64,000 nucleotides of DNA, from assembly GCA_023213315.1 (NCBI GenBank), contig JAKCPI010007834.1, forward strand, positions 1 to 64,000, given 5' to 3'. The notes under the pieces were generated by a model. The model searched no databases and was not told the origin of the DNA. It was given only the letters and a program-made list of their open reading frames with translations. Position numbers and translations under genes: made by a program. This document shows positions 58,601 to 64,000 of this stretch, piece by piece. Position 1 is the stretch's first letter, and every line of letters begins with the position of its first letter. The stretch comes from Euborellia annulipes (Eukaryota; Arthropoda; Insecta; Dermaptera; Anisolabididae).

Positions 58601-61173
58601 CACTACGCCTTTCCAGTAGGAACCGACCGAATATTCGGTTTCAGTTACGTTTTTGGCCAGTTTCGGCCAAAAAGTAGCCGAAACTTTCGGCCGGCCGAAG
58701 TCTGAGTCTGAAAAGATGGGATGAGACTCGCATGCAAAAAAAAAAGAGGTCAAATGATTTGCACTTGAAGGAGAAAAAAAATTTAATCTCCCTAAAAAAA
58801 AGGTAAAATGATTTTCACGGAAAGGGAAAAAAATTATCCGCAGGGCGGAAAAAATTTCAAAAAGAAAAAGGTAAAATGATACGAATTTTTTATAGGAAAT
58901 ACAAGTTTCGGTTTCGGCTGAAAATCTTGTTTCAGTCCGACCCTACTTTCCAGTCCAACGGAAAACATCCGAAAAAATTTAAATTAAAAAAAATATTATC
59001 TCTTCTTTGTTAAGGGACGATTTTCATTGAATTTCCTCTCTTTTCAGCATTGAGGTGTTCCTGAGAATTCCAAATAAACATGATATCGAATGGAGGGATT
59101 ATCTTAATGTGTTCCAAAGTGAAATGTGGATTTGTCTCATTGCGAGCATTTTCTTGCTTGTTTTAAGTGATATTTTAATTATCTACATCCATAAATCAGG
59201 ATATTTTTATTATTATAAAATTTTGGAAATTTTAGAACGAGCATTTCGCATTCTCACTAATATCTTTTGTTATCAAGGTAAATATTATCTTCTTGATGGC
59301 AGAGGCGTACCGAGCCAGTTGGGGGCCTGGGGCGACATTAGAAGAGGGGCCCTTATATTGAATTTTTTTTTTTTTTTTTGGGGGGTGCTCATCTTTAAAT
59401 ATTCCTCTCCTCCATACACAAAAATATTTTTACAATACCGCACATCCCTGAACCCCAAGGGGTTAGAGCCTCTCAAAGAGAAATTTTCATTAAATTTTTT
59501 TTTTTTATCTAAATTTTTCCGTTTTTACTTGAGCCCTGAGGGCCCCGGGACCTCTCAAAAAGAAATTTTCATTAAATTTTTTTTTATAAATATATGGGGG
59601 CTTATGCCGGCTCGGGCATAATTACATTTTATAAAATCTTTTAAATAATTGTAACTTTGAAAAATTATCGCTGAACAAAGGAGTATCCGGAGAATATACA
59701 CCTGCCTTGATGGAACACTCTCACGTCATTTTATATATTTCAACTGGGATCACGCCAGGTCATCTTCAGCACATAAAAATGATTTGATGGAAGGCCCGTG
59801 TTTTATACTGAAGATGACCAGGCCTGGTGCTCTTTGAAATATATAAACTGCTGTGTGTGATGAGTGTTCGTTACATCAATGCTGGTTCCGAATCTTCTTC
59901 TGTCCTCGCCATTATTAATCCCGCGGTGCGGGGTCGGCTGGTTCCGAATATTACTTTTAAAATTTTTTTTAATTTTTAGCGAATCATCGAGAGAAGAATT
60001 GCTGGGCTGCAAGCTGTATCACTCTTATCACTCTTTTCCTATCCGTAGTCATTGTTTCTGCTTATAACAGCTACCTAACAGCGATATTTGCCATATCGAA
60101 AGTGAATATGCCTTTTGACACTCTGAACGAGTTAAAGAATGAAAGTCATTATGGACTCGGCGTAGTTGAGGGAGGAGCTATGCAAGGATTATTCAAAGTA
60201 TAATTAATTAACAATTCGATTTATATTTATTTCATGGGAGAGTAAAGGACTTCTTAATTTAGTCTTTTTTTAAATTTTAATCCCTATCTATAACATTTGA
60301 AAATATTTTTAAAGATTACATTAGTATGATTACAATATCTCCTTTTCGAAACAGGATTAAATTAAGAAGTTCTTTCCTGTCTACAAACCAGCCCTACTAA
60401 AATTTTTGTAAATATTTTTTCAGAATGCAAAAAATGATATTTTAGCATCTCTCTACGATGGACCAATGAAGAATGCAAAATTTCCAAAATCAAACAAAGA
60501 AGGCATGCAAGAACTTTGCTCGAATAAATCATTCGCATTTATCACATACAATTTTGCAAAAGAAACATTTGATTCGTGCTTGATTGTGAAAATCTCCGAA
60601 CGCCTATTCCTAACGAGCACTTCAATGGCAGTTCCTTATAACAGCACCTTTTTGAGATATTTTAATGAAATGTATTTATTTTACCTTAGGCTGAACGCAC
60701 ACCAATTGAGCAAAACGCTCAATGGCAAAAATATTTTGTTCAATGATGTCGAATTGTGTTTTTCCTCCTCGGTGTGCGTTGACCCATAGAAAAGCATTGA
60801 GGAAAAAAAAACAGTTTTAGGCACGATTAGTCAAAAACGTTTTTGCACAATTGGTGTGCGTTCAGCCTTACTTTCTATTATAAATTAAATTCGAATACTA
60901 ATTAGCCTATCTCATTTATTTTTTAGAATTTCTTTTGCAAGAGAGCGTGGACTTTTACATCGACTTTATCGAGAATCGCAAATAGCTCCAAAAGAATTAA
61001 CACTTGAGAAATTTGAATCTCACCGATTGATTCAAGTCTCCGTGCAAATGTTTTTATTATTAATCGGAATGATTTTATCGGTTTTTATCTTATTTTTAGA
61101 ATTAATTTATAAAAGAATTAGAGTTTGCAGAAGATCACGATGCATTAGAAATCCAGTTAATATTTTTTTATAG
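30513..61173 (+). CDS. divergent ionotropic glutamate-receptor-like channel (IR family), nine exons, 599 aa
   Basis: Ligand-gated cation channel of the iGluR superfamily, most like protostome IR chemoreceptors; it would sit in the plasma membrane. Exons: 30513-30651, 31513-31676, 44278-44556, 49803-49909, 49977-50144, 59048-59277, 59980-60197, 60424-60671, 60927-61173. All phases agree. Residues 1-19 are a signal peptide, about 20-194 a short and divergent N-terminal region, about 195-311 ligand-binding S1 with NGTWNGIMG (244-252) and a candidate ligand Arg272 in RTKERS. TM1 is about 313-334, with a pore stretch before CYQ, TM3 about 372-399 with SAYNSYLTAIFA in the place of the iGluR SYTANLAA motif, S2 about 400-555 and TM4 about 555-580, then a short basic tail. 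The motif departure and short N-terminus favour an IR over a synaptic receptor. Ligand unknown. Most of the 30.7-kb span is transposon-filled intron. Confidence 0.9.
30771..30803 (+). ncRNA. small hammerhead core
   Basis: CTGAAGA, stem II GGAGT/ACTCC, GAAACGTC. Stem I TGTC/GACA gives four pairs. It lies in IR intron 1. Confidence 0.72.
31513..31676 (+). CDS. IR gene exon 2 (N-terminal region)
   Basis: Acceptor TTTTCAG, donor GTAAAA, phase 1 to phase 0. It encodes FQTIPSIVALSRKLSFINLR and then SIVYLDSIQSIIREKRCF, a plausible divergent extracellular segment with no sharp family motif. Confidence 0.75.
32440..33380. repeat. TTACTTTCTCTTACC repeat family, two copies in inverted arrangement
   Basis: Contains ATCAGTAAAGTACTAGTACT, GGCCGATTTTGTTCAAAAGC, a (CA)n/CAGACAGACC stretch and CTCAAGGGACGTCAAAA, then the mirror image ending near the CTTTCTCTTACC at 32886-32900. 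The family recurs across the window. The outer flanks (31960-32090, 33770-33860) are also mirrored. Confidence 0.8.
33840..33945. repeat. palindromic CTGGTGTGAC...GTCACACCAG block
   Basis: AAATCTGGTGTGACCAGCAC and its complement flank AACTTTCTCTTACC / GGTAAGAGAAAGTT. The same block occurs at 50570-50640, 57020-57105 and 62835-62875, and also inside the CAAGGGCGGATAC MITEs. Confidence 0.65.
34061..34095 (-). ncRNA. small hammerhead core
   Basis: CTGAAGA, stem II GGCCAC/GTGGCC, GAAACGTT. Stem I TAC/GTA. Confidence 0.68.
34104..34244 (+). repeat. Copia 5' LTR
   Basis: 141 bp, TGAAGCAAAG...ATTATTTCA. Contains AATAAAATAAA (about 34199-34210) as a likely polyadenylation signal. Confidence 0.95.
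34247..34257 (+). promoter_or_regulatory. Copia primer-binding site
   Basis: TGGTAGCAGAG, two bases after the LTR, is complementary to the 3' end (CUCUGCUACCA) of animal initiator tRNA-Met. Confidence 0.8.
34313..38434 (+). CDS. Copia gag-pol polyprotein, 1373 aa, intact
   Basis: Single frame with all Ty1/copia domains in the usual order. Gag is at residues 1-225, with the zinc knuckle CYFCGKTGHLKQDC at 228-241. The protease has DSGCSSHM from 302. The integrase zinc finger runs H437-x-H to C470-x2-C473, and its catalytic core is D501 (HMDLCGP), D564 (RSDNGGEF) and E600 (NGIAERA). RT begins at PKWVFKIKTLPNGEIEKYKA and has the active site YVDD at 1053-1056. RNase H has D1217 (SSDASW) and E in STMEAELMSL near 1260. 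No stops or frameshifts. The start is the first ATG after the primer site. The stop TGA overlaps the 3' LTR. It is probably an active or very recently active copy. Confidence 0.97.
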   Translation: MVDTTGLTASRIELLNTDNYFLWNMKMKALLNSKNIFKDVFENDEPPRGNEETSQERRKWNEWDEKNKAALGYLILTMSSEVAIQFLGKTSAKQIWDELEEMYLGATEENVIDLLRKLNNIKMSINETIDEYIVRCKTIKNKLATFGKTVSERELIRNLIAGLHSKYEPVALILEANKNINITEVRRILSGYEKKIQENLKPHENNTKALKIQDKRMQNNYKKEGKNCYFCGKTGHLKQDCWHFKEYKKKNYKNEFSKDSKSRNNFKKKEECNFEESEETECDYSYNSNEEGKQNEGSWILDSGCSSHMTCNKNLLNNFSNISRNVYTAENGRCLKACHIGEVNFMTRVNEVNKQINVKDVMYVPGLRCNLLSVKRMTEKGHIVKFDNKKAEIIASDGKCIGIANLEDHNYIIRVAKCDRTNKNETSYISLSKEKWHARLGHLNEDYINKLMKNNMVNGLDFKNSSLTECDACNKAKFKRKQFDMISQIQSENIMELIHMDLCGPIHPRSLGGSQYLFVIIDDFSRRIFIYLLKHKNETIDKFKEFISRRENETNRKVKRIRSDNGGEFVNKEFQNFLRSKGIKHELTTPYTPQSNGIAERAIRSIFDKIRCLLIHSGLPKYFWAEAAATSAYLMNLTPHKILRNKTSMEIWSGRKPNVSHLKVFGCEAYYKNMEPNSNKLDPKAKRGIFVGYSLNRKAYRIFDVNSRKIIETRDVNFNEDKMNDYAENGSEKIREDLFTEDDTDINFKQKARKDLFIEDDIDIINFKQKSNNEDLISDTENNENPQDQRKEGPTRTSRNESKDKHKEYLEECEKQLIERGVRRSERIKERNMKENETENIAKVEVNEDLEKRTPKNYKEVLKSEEIENWKKAMDEEMRSLELFDVWDIIKKPQNEKCKILKPKWVFKIKTLPNGEIEKYKARLVVNGSGQEEGKDFENSFSPVIKLESLKTLLALASQNNYKIKQYDIKNAYLNGKLEENILMELPEGYYENFKNEYICKLKRSLYGLPQSGRCWNDSLNKILLDVGLTKAQSDSCIYYMKKESEIIIIGAYVDDLLVLGSSNELIDFIMNKISEKLEFSKSTDVSYFLGLKIQETETGLILSQEKYIKKILNKFGLGECNSVKTPGDVNQDLDNFAESSPCDQEEYRKMIGSLMYLSMCTRPDLSYSVSKLSQYNNDPRKIHMTAVKRIYRYIKGTMNLVLFYPRKKGQMIASSDASWSSSSDSKSYSGYIVKLGESLISWKSTKQRLVTMSTMEAELMSLCEAVREIKWLSDLLTEIGFNEYTTRPIHIKCDSQATIDWIKNDSLKNRTKHISRKFHFVRDEVKKKNICVSHVPSEEMEADILTKWTTSLVMKKHLFSMKVISLKKQEGK
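38421..38431 (+). promoter_or_regulatory. Copia polypurine tract
   Basis: AAGAGGGGAAA lies directly against the 3' LTR and overlaps the last codons of the frame. Confidence 0.85.
38432..38573 (+). repeat. Copia 3' LTR
   Basis: 142 bp, one T longer than the 5' LTR. Its first three bases TGA also serve as the stop codon of gag-pol. Confidence 0.95.
38631..38665 (+). ncRNA. small hammerhead core, inverted partner
   Basis: Inverted partner of 34061-34095, now separated from it by the Copia insertion. Stem II GGCC/GGCC with one mismatch beyond; stem I is weakened on this side. Confidence 0.6.
39109..40327. mobile_element. hAT-type element with internal ATACCAAATAC repeats
   Basis: Ends CAGGGATGGGC / GCCCATCCCTG, exact duplication GATGTGGG. 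Near both ends the motif TTGGTATCTTGTATCTCGTTAC and its complement recur many times. No transposase frame. Confidence 0.88.
40500..42880. other. interior of the CACTG element
   Basis: No transposase-like frame. Contains a repeated GAACCGA motif region (41130-41250), a (GA)n run near 42680 and fragments. Origin unclear. Confidence 0.4.
42977..43337. mobile_element. hAT-type MITE (CAGTGGCGTACCGAG family)
   Basis: Ends CAGTGGCGTACCGAG / CTCGGTACGCCTCTG, exact duplication GGGTGAGG. Confidence 0.9.
43732..43991. mobile_element. hAT-type MITE (CAAGGGCGGATAC family, reversed)
   Basis: Ends CAGTGGCGGATTC / GTATTCGCCCTTG; duplication CTTCCTCC / CTTCCTCT, 7 of 8. Confidence 0.8.
44278..44556 (+). CDS. 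IR gene exon 3 (N-terminal region)
   Basis: 93 codons, phase 0 at both ends, between TTTCTAG and GTAAGT. It encodes RWHWLITPTWLAFYLKN and later NPRILVVRPQNNLIKIEEWW, and ends KSIKIRAATGR. This is typical of the extracellular region just before S1 in insect IRs. Confidence 0.85.
44830..47220. repeat. tandem repeat, eight copies of ~324 bp
   Basis: The marker AACTCCCGTGACAATGCA recurs at about 44885, 45208, 45532, 45857, 46183, 46507, 46830 and 47156 (spacing 323-326). Each unit contains ACAAAATGGCGGC and most contain a second GCGGCCAATTAAT. Copies differ by scattered substitutions; the last is truncated and diverged. No frame persists across units. Confidence 0.92.
47335..47830. repeat. hairpin with 130-bp arms
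   Basis: The arm at 47335-47490 (ending ACTAAAAGCGTTGGGCGCG) is mirrored at 47693-47830. The loop of about 200 bp has no gene. Confidence 0.8.
47860..48890. repeat. ~400-bp-arm palindrome with nested short MITE
   Basis: Arms 47830-48258 and 48457-48890 are near-perfect reverse complements. The centre is a 198-bp element (48259-48456) with ends CACTCACTGGACGAAAAAAA and its complement. Confidence 0.82.
48259..48456. mobile_element. short CACT-ended MITE at a palindrome centre
   Basis: Terminal repeats CACTCACTGGACGAAAAAAA against TTTTTTTCTTCCAGTGAGTG. The first bases resemble those of the enclosing element (CACTAGTCGACAAAAATGAAC), suggesting related families. Confidence 0.55.
49045..49205 (-). 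mobile_element. tRNA-derived SINE, second family
   Basis: On -: TTGGTCTAGGGGTTAACG, loop with CTTTTGT, then GGGTTCGCATCCC. The body (GACGGGGTCTATCTGGC... TTCGATGCCGAAAA) is shared with 12400-12530 and 21468-21590. Confidence 0.68.
49270..49635 (+). repeat. TTACTTTCTCTTACC family copy
   Basis: Full internal blocks; the end is replaced by a (TA)n run at 49630-49655. In IR intron 3. Confidence 0.72.
49803..49909 (+). CDS. IR gene exon 4 (start of S1)
   Basis: It follows a weak acceptor (AATTTATAG) and ends at GTAAGT. It reads DSIFTETYLFPNGTIQYQNG and then YFSRVLKLLQETLEF, the expected beginning of lobe S1 (G-Y/F-x-x-x-V-L-K-x-L-x-x-x-L-x-F). Confidence 0.83.
49977..50144 (+). CDS. IR gene exon 5 (ligand-binding S1)
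   Basis: It encodes LEFIYEASIGKLENGTWNGI and continues through the candidate ligand arginine in LMRTKERSCYV. The donor is GTATCA, a weak site, yet the phase joins exon 6 exactly. Confidence 0.92.
52820..52885 (+). mobile_element. SINE fragment
   Basis: GGGGGTTCGGATCCCAGGCA and TTATTTAAGCCATTTGGATA repeat the 3' half of the SINE at 17161-17289. Confidence 0.6.
53161..53428. mobile_element. hAT-type MITE, nested
   Basis: Ends CAGGGGCGTATATAG / AAATACGCCCCTG, exact duplication CTTGGAAG. Lies within 52081-53823. Confidence 0.9.
54189..54710 (-). repeat. TTACTTTCTCTTACC family copy, reversed
   Basis: Starts TTACTTTCTCTTACCTATG, with GAGAGAAAGTATTGG after a palindromic AT linker, then TTTTGAGGTCCCCTGAATCC and the (GT)n block. 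Confidence 0.76.
54771..55960 (-). pseudogene. LINE reverse transcriptase remnant (CR1/Jockey type)
   Basis: On the - strand: SGVPQGSHLGPLLF, catalytic LLFADDLKIF, LSLNPKKCKSICF, VTSVRDLGVIFDSKMSFNNH and YASSVWSPIFQIHIGRLETV, the order of palm, thumb and C-terminal RT motifs of non-LTR elements. The frame is open over 54896-55815. Further upstream, THWLLKSDIFTGFYPYF is in another frame, so there is a frameshift, and then homology ends (5' truncation). An (AAAT)n tail (54771-54800) marks the 3' end. It lies in IR intron 5. Confidence 0.9.
56594..57000 (-). repeat. TTACTTTCTCTTACC family copy, internally deleted
   Basis: Starts TTACTTTCTCTTACCTATG but lacks the GT block and part of the AGTACTAGTACT block. 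Confidence 0.72.
57268..58209. mobile_element. hAT-type element (CAGTGGTTCCCAACC)
   Basis: Ends CAGTGGTTCCCAACC / GGTTGGGAACCACTG with exact duplication TACTAGTA. Contains ATCGCCCCCC runs and a hammerhead-like core. 942 bp, no transposase. Confidence 0.92.
57974..58006 (-). ncRNA. hammerhead-like core
   Basis: CTGAAGA, stem II AATTCC/..GAATT, GAAACGTC. It lies within the hAT-type element 57268-58209. Stem I is weak. Confidence 0.5.
59048..59277 (+). CDS. IR gene exon 6 (TM1)
   Basis: Acceptor TTTTCAG. It encodes IEVFLRIPNKHDIEWRDYL, then a strongly hydrophobic segment MWICLIASIFLLVLSDILI (TM1), then the cytoplasmic and pore stretch ending CYQ. Donor GTAAAT. The open frame runs on past the donor into a MITE; that extension is not coding. 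Confidence 0.95.
59300..59618. mobile_element. CGTACCGAG-family MITE, one end lost
   Basis: Starts CAGAGGCGTACCGAG and ends in GCCGGCTCGG without the terminal bases. It begins only 22 bp after the donor of IR exon 6. Confidence 0.6.
59734..59769 (-). ncRNA. hammerhead-like core
   Basis: CTGAAGA, stem II GACCTGGCG/..CCCAGTT with mismatch, GAAATATA (stem III AT/AT). A + strand partner at 59808-59845 has a damaged stem II. The surrounding unit shares GATTTGATGGAAGGCCCGTG with the element at 7855-8290. Confidence 0.45.
59980..60197 (+). CDS. IR gene exon 7 (TM3 and start of S2)
   Basis: Acceptor AATTTTTAG. It encodes TM3 with ITLFLSVVIVSAYNSYLTAI and then the S2 start MPFDTLNELKNES...YGLGVVEGGA. 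Donor GTATAA. The YNSYLTA segment occupies the gating SYTANLAA position. Confidence 0.95.
60424..60671 (+). CDS. IR gene exon 8 (S2)
   Basis: It encodes the S2 lobe, including GMQELCSNKSFAFITYN and LFLTSTSMAVPYNSTF. It ends NEAT-like in nucleotide sequence (GAAAT) at a weak donor GTATTT, phase 2. A 179-bp MITE begins only 17 bp beyond the donor. Confidence 0.88.
60689..60867. mobile_element. Harbinger-type MITE next to IR exon 8
   Basis: 20-bp ends GGCTGAACGCACACCAATTG and its complement, flanked by TTA on both sides (60686-60688, 60868-60870). 179 bp. Confidence 0.75.
60927..61173 (+). CDS. IR gene exon 9 (TM4, stop)
   Basis: Acceptor ATTTTTTAG. It encodes SFARERGLLHRLYRES, then TM4 (MFLLLIGMILSVFILFLELI), then a basic tail rich in Arg/Cys, ending at TAG (61171-61173). 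Confidence 0.94.
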
Positions 61174-62483
61174 GTGGTCTTCAGGGCCCCGGGGGTGTAT
61201 ATTAATAATCTCCTCCCCAAAAAAAAAAAAGATTTAATTTTAAAACTGAGGGTAAAAAATATTTGAAAGTTGTAGATTTTAGCCAAAGATACGATACGAT
61301 GATGCATGGTTTAATAAAATTTCCTTAAATTTATTGTATCATCTTCAATTATTGGGAATTGTACACATAGGGCCTATTATTAGTACCATATCCTGATTGG
61401 TAGCGTAACTAGGTGGAGGCGAAGGGGGGCGCTTCAAGCCTTTGGCGCCCCTCGAAACCGATATATGCGCCCTAAGGCATCTAAAATATAGCCTAGGGAC
61501 GGTGATTTTATCATATTCTTTCGATAGATTGACCAAAAAATTGATAGATTTCTTTAAAATTATATTACAACTTGAAAAACGGTGACCTAGTTGAGCTTCG
61601 CCCCCTCCGCCCACAAAGGCTAGTTACGCCGCTGATCCTGATGCGATCAAACTAATCTCCTAGATCTGATCTTATGGAACTCAGAACGATATAATTTATA
61701 TAATTGAAATGAATTTTTGTCCCGGACTGGCGATCCCTGGTAAAAGTGACAAGCATCGTAGAGGAGTAACTCATTTTTTAAGAGGGACCCCCCTCCCGAT
61801 CCCTTTATAAACATATTTTAATATTATATAACCTTTTATTCAATGGGAAATAAATGCTTTATGAAAATTATTAAAATGTATATAAATTTCGATTTTTTCA
61901 CTAATTCCGTAGGAACTTTTTGAACATCTCGAGGAGGGAGGGGGGGGGGGCGGAGCCCCGGGTCTAAAACTGTTCTGTAATAAAATCATATTGGTAAAAT
62001 TATTAGCTGACAGGGCCCAGAGATTTCGACCGCCCAAGGGCCTCCAACTTGCTTAATCCGGCACTGCACATGTGAATTTCTTTTTGTACCGCCATCTGTG
62101 CGTTAGTCCCAGGACCTTTTGAGCGTTGCGTTAACAATAAATGACTGGAAATTTACCTTAAAAGGATTTTTTTTTTTAGAAGAAATGGACTTTTTTTCTT
62201 AAGGAAAGATGCGAGGAGTCGACCTTCTTTTGAGTCAGTTGTCTTTCAACTGAAGGTCCAGGTTGGTTCAAACACGAGAGCGGAGAGGATGGTAGCATCT
62301 GGAGACATGGAATAGTGATTATGGGATTTATTGTATTTATCTGAACATACATGTATATAGGCATGAATGAATAAAATAAATTAATTATTCTATTAATAAA
62401 TAAATAAATTATTAATTTAAATATTTCATTTTATTATAGAAATTGAAACAATACAAGAATTTAATTAATAATTAGTGGAAATG
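61174..62483. other. intergenic between convergent IR and PSMB6 genes
   Basis: Contains the MITE 61398-61634, a G/C-run at 61931-61950 and a possible - strand donor segment at 62156. The - strand AATAAA-like elements near 62330-62400 could serve PSMB6. No other gene seen. Confidence 0.45.
61398..61634. mobile_element. hAT-type MITE (GGTAGCGTAACTAGG family)
   Basis: Exact duplication ATCCTGAT; TAGCGTAACTAG / CTAGTTACGCCGCTG ends, the left one slightly damaged. Confidence 0.82.
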
Positions 62484-62611
62484 TTAACCCTGATAAAATT
62501 CAGGTAAATTATTACCCAAATGAACTGTTTTTTCGATTCCGTCTTTAGAGAGTACAGCAATTCGAACACAACCTCCGGATGATCCATCACGAGACATGGC
62601 CAACGAGAGAG
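62484..62611 (-). CDS. PSMB6: proteasome subunit beta-6, last exon
   Basis: Beta-1 (caspase-like) catalytic subunit of the 20S proteasome core. The exon begins after TTTTTTTCAG and reads LSLAMSRDGSSGGCVRIAVL, then SKDGIEKTVHLGNNLPEFYQ, Gly and TAA (62484-62486). AMxRDGSSGG is the signature of the PSMB6 C-terminal domain. It joins the exon at 63928 in phase 1 (A|CT, Thr). The rest of the gene lies beyond the right edge. Confidence 0.95.
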
Positions 62612-63927
62612 CTGAAAAAAATATATTGTCAAGAAAATATTTTTTCGAAAAGTACTCTAAAAATTAATATGTAATTAGAATTATACATGGAGGGAGAGGA
62701 GGGAGGCCAGATGAGTCTTGCCTGTGGAAAATCACGAGATCAGAGCGGGTTATTACTTTCTCTTACCTATATATTTATAAATTTCATTTCTTGAATTCTA
62801 ATATATCGGCGGAAACTAAAAATTATATGTCGAAACAAAAAACTCTGGTGCGACCAGTCACACCAGATTTTTTATATTATCTCGTATTCACCTTCTTGAA
62901 TAGGCCTACTCTTTTCAGTAATTAGTGTCAGTACTGATGTTGTGGTTTCTCTGAGGAGTAACTTTCATGGGAATAATACTGAGGTGGGTTCTCGTTTGCT
63001 TCCTCAGGAGGTAGTGTTGTATGAATTTTTGCCATGAGGTGGATTTGAGCTTGAGTTGTCTTGAACTCAGTATTATATGCTTAACTACTTTATTCGCCTC
63101 CTCAATATTTGGATACTAACATTCAGAAAAATAAAATTTATTTTATTTTTGTGTTATGTCTTCGGAATCCGAATCAAACAAAATTTCAAGATTTTCGTCA
63201 GGCAAATTTATTTTATTAAATCAGAATCAGGGTGGCGATTCGGTTTCTTGTCTAGGGTTTAATTTTTTTCGATTTGCACTTGTTTAAGGTCTATTTTTAA
63301 TTTAATATACAATAACTATTAAGATTAAAGACAATGTGGAGGAAGGCCGTAATGCAAATAGATAGAATAAAAAGAAAGAGCTGAATTATTTTATTTTCCC
63401 TTGTCGAGGTTTCGGGGACTTTTCGGTCACCTATCTTCAGGAGCTACTCGGCTATATTACAATCAATTTTAATTTACATGGTGACTTTTAGTACCCGAAA
63501 CGTCGACTTGGGAAAATAATTCGTGCCGAAAACAAGTCTTTCTTTTTCTTTTTATTTCATCTTATAACTTGATTAGTTAAAAACTCGAAAAAATATCGTA
63601 TGAAGATCCTATAAAATTATTTGCCCCTTCCTCTCTGGAAAAATCGTCCACCATGGGTGTCTCCAGGGGAAAGGGGGGCCTCCCCCTCCTTACAAACATG
63701 AAATAAAAAAATAAAATAAAAAACTGAAAAATTCACCCCATCTGTGTGAAAACTACGAGTGATGCCATCCTATATCTTCAGTTAGGTTGAGGTATTTAAT
63801 TAAATAATAAAATGGATATTAGAAAAGTTGCTTTACACCCCCCCCCCCCATTCGTTTTGAGCTGGATATGCCCATTACTTAAATCTATGCAATTATAAAT
63901 ATAGATGGCGATAAAGAAAAAACTTAC

Positions 63928-64000
63928 TGTTGATAACAAATTTTACGGTCTCTTCTTTAGTCATGTTTTCACGGTAATTGGCGTCTAAATATCCATAAAC
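63928..64000 (-). CDS. PSMB6: proteasome subunit beta-6, penultimate exon (partial)
   Basis: The window ends inside this exon. It reads VYGYLDANYRENMTKEETVK and then FVIN, followed by the donor GTAAGT on the - strand. Human PSMB6 has YVDATYREGMTKEEC here. The intron between the two exons (62612-63927) contains a hammerhead-like site and repeat fragments. Confidence 0.95.

Noticed and set aside
59278..59621. Continuation of the IR exon 6 frame
   Set aside because: It passes the GTAAAT donor and enters a MITE; the phase-matched exon 7 continues the receptor instead.
63417..63440. Hammerhead core on -
   Set aside because: CTGAAGA and stem II are present but GAAAAGTC breaks the second stem III pair.

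Overview
The window is AT-rich animal genomic DNA with spliced genes, long introns and a very high load of transposon debris. A divergent ionotropic receptor of the protostome IR type, intact Copia and Penelope elements, and GT-AG introns of up to 12.6 kb suggest an arthropod. I cannot name the species. Exons were read directly from the sequence by joining open frames at splice sites with consistent phase.

Layout. (1) 1-11500: a cluster of short exon-like segments repeated on both strands. A left block on + and a right block on - form a large inverted duplication that converges on a GC-rich, TATA-containing island near 4.9-5.2 kb. One copy on the - strand (5637-5979) can be read as a two-exon gene for a 39-residue peptide with a signal sequence. 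(2) 14819-28158, +: a complete eight-exon acid lipase gene (389 aa, Ser156/Asp329/His358), with a Penelope-like retroelement in its fifth intron. (3) 30513-61173, +: a nine-exon ionotropic receptor gene (599 aa). Its introns hold an intact Ty1/copia element (34104-38573), two large elements with CACT...AGTG ends and 3-bp target duplications (38822-43716 and 44708-48943, the second carrying eight copies of a ~324-bp tandem repeat), a decayed LINE and many small elements. (4) 62484 to the right edge, -: the last two exons of proteasome subunit beta-6 (PSMB6).

Mobile DNA. At least fifteen hAT-type non-autonomous elements can be delimited, most by exact 8-bp target duplications; many contain poly(G)/poly(C) runs. 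There are also a TA-flanked mariner-type MITE, a TTA-flanked Harbinger-type MITE, tRNA-derived SINE pieces, and a recurrent family with ends reading TTACTTTCTCTTACC. Long inverted repeats are very common. About fourteen sites match the small hammerhead ribozyme core of Penelope-like elements (CTGANGA, stem II, GAAA, two-base-pair stem III, TH), mostly as inverted pairs.

The three conventional genes have unrelated jobs (lipid hydrolysis, chemosensory-type ion channel, proteasome) and show no operon-like relation. The most unusual content is the duplicated short-exon cluster and the dense set of hammerhead-like palindromic units.
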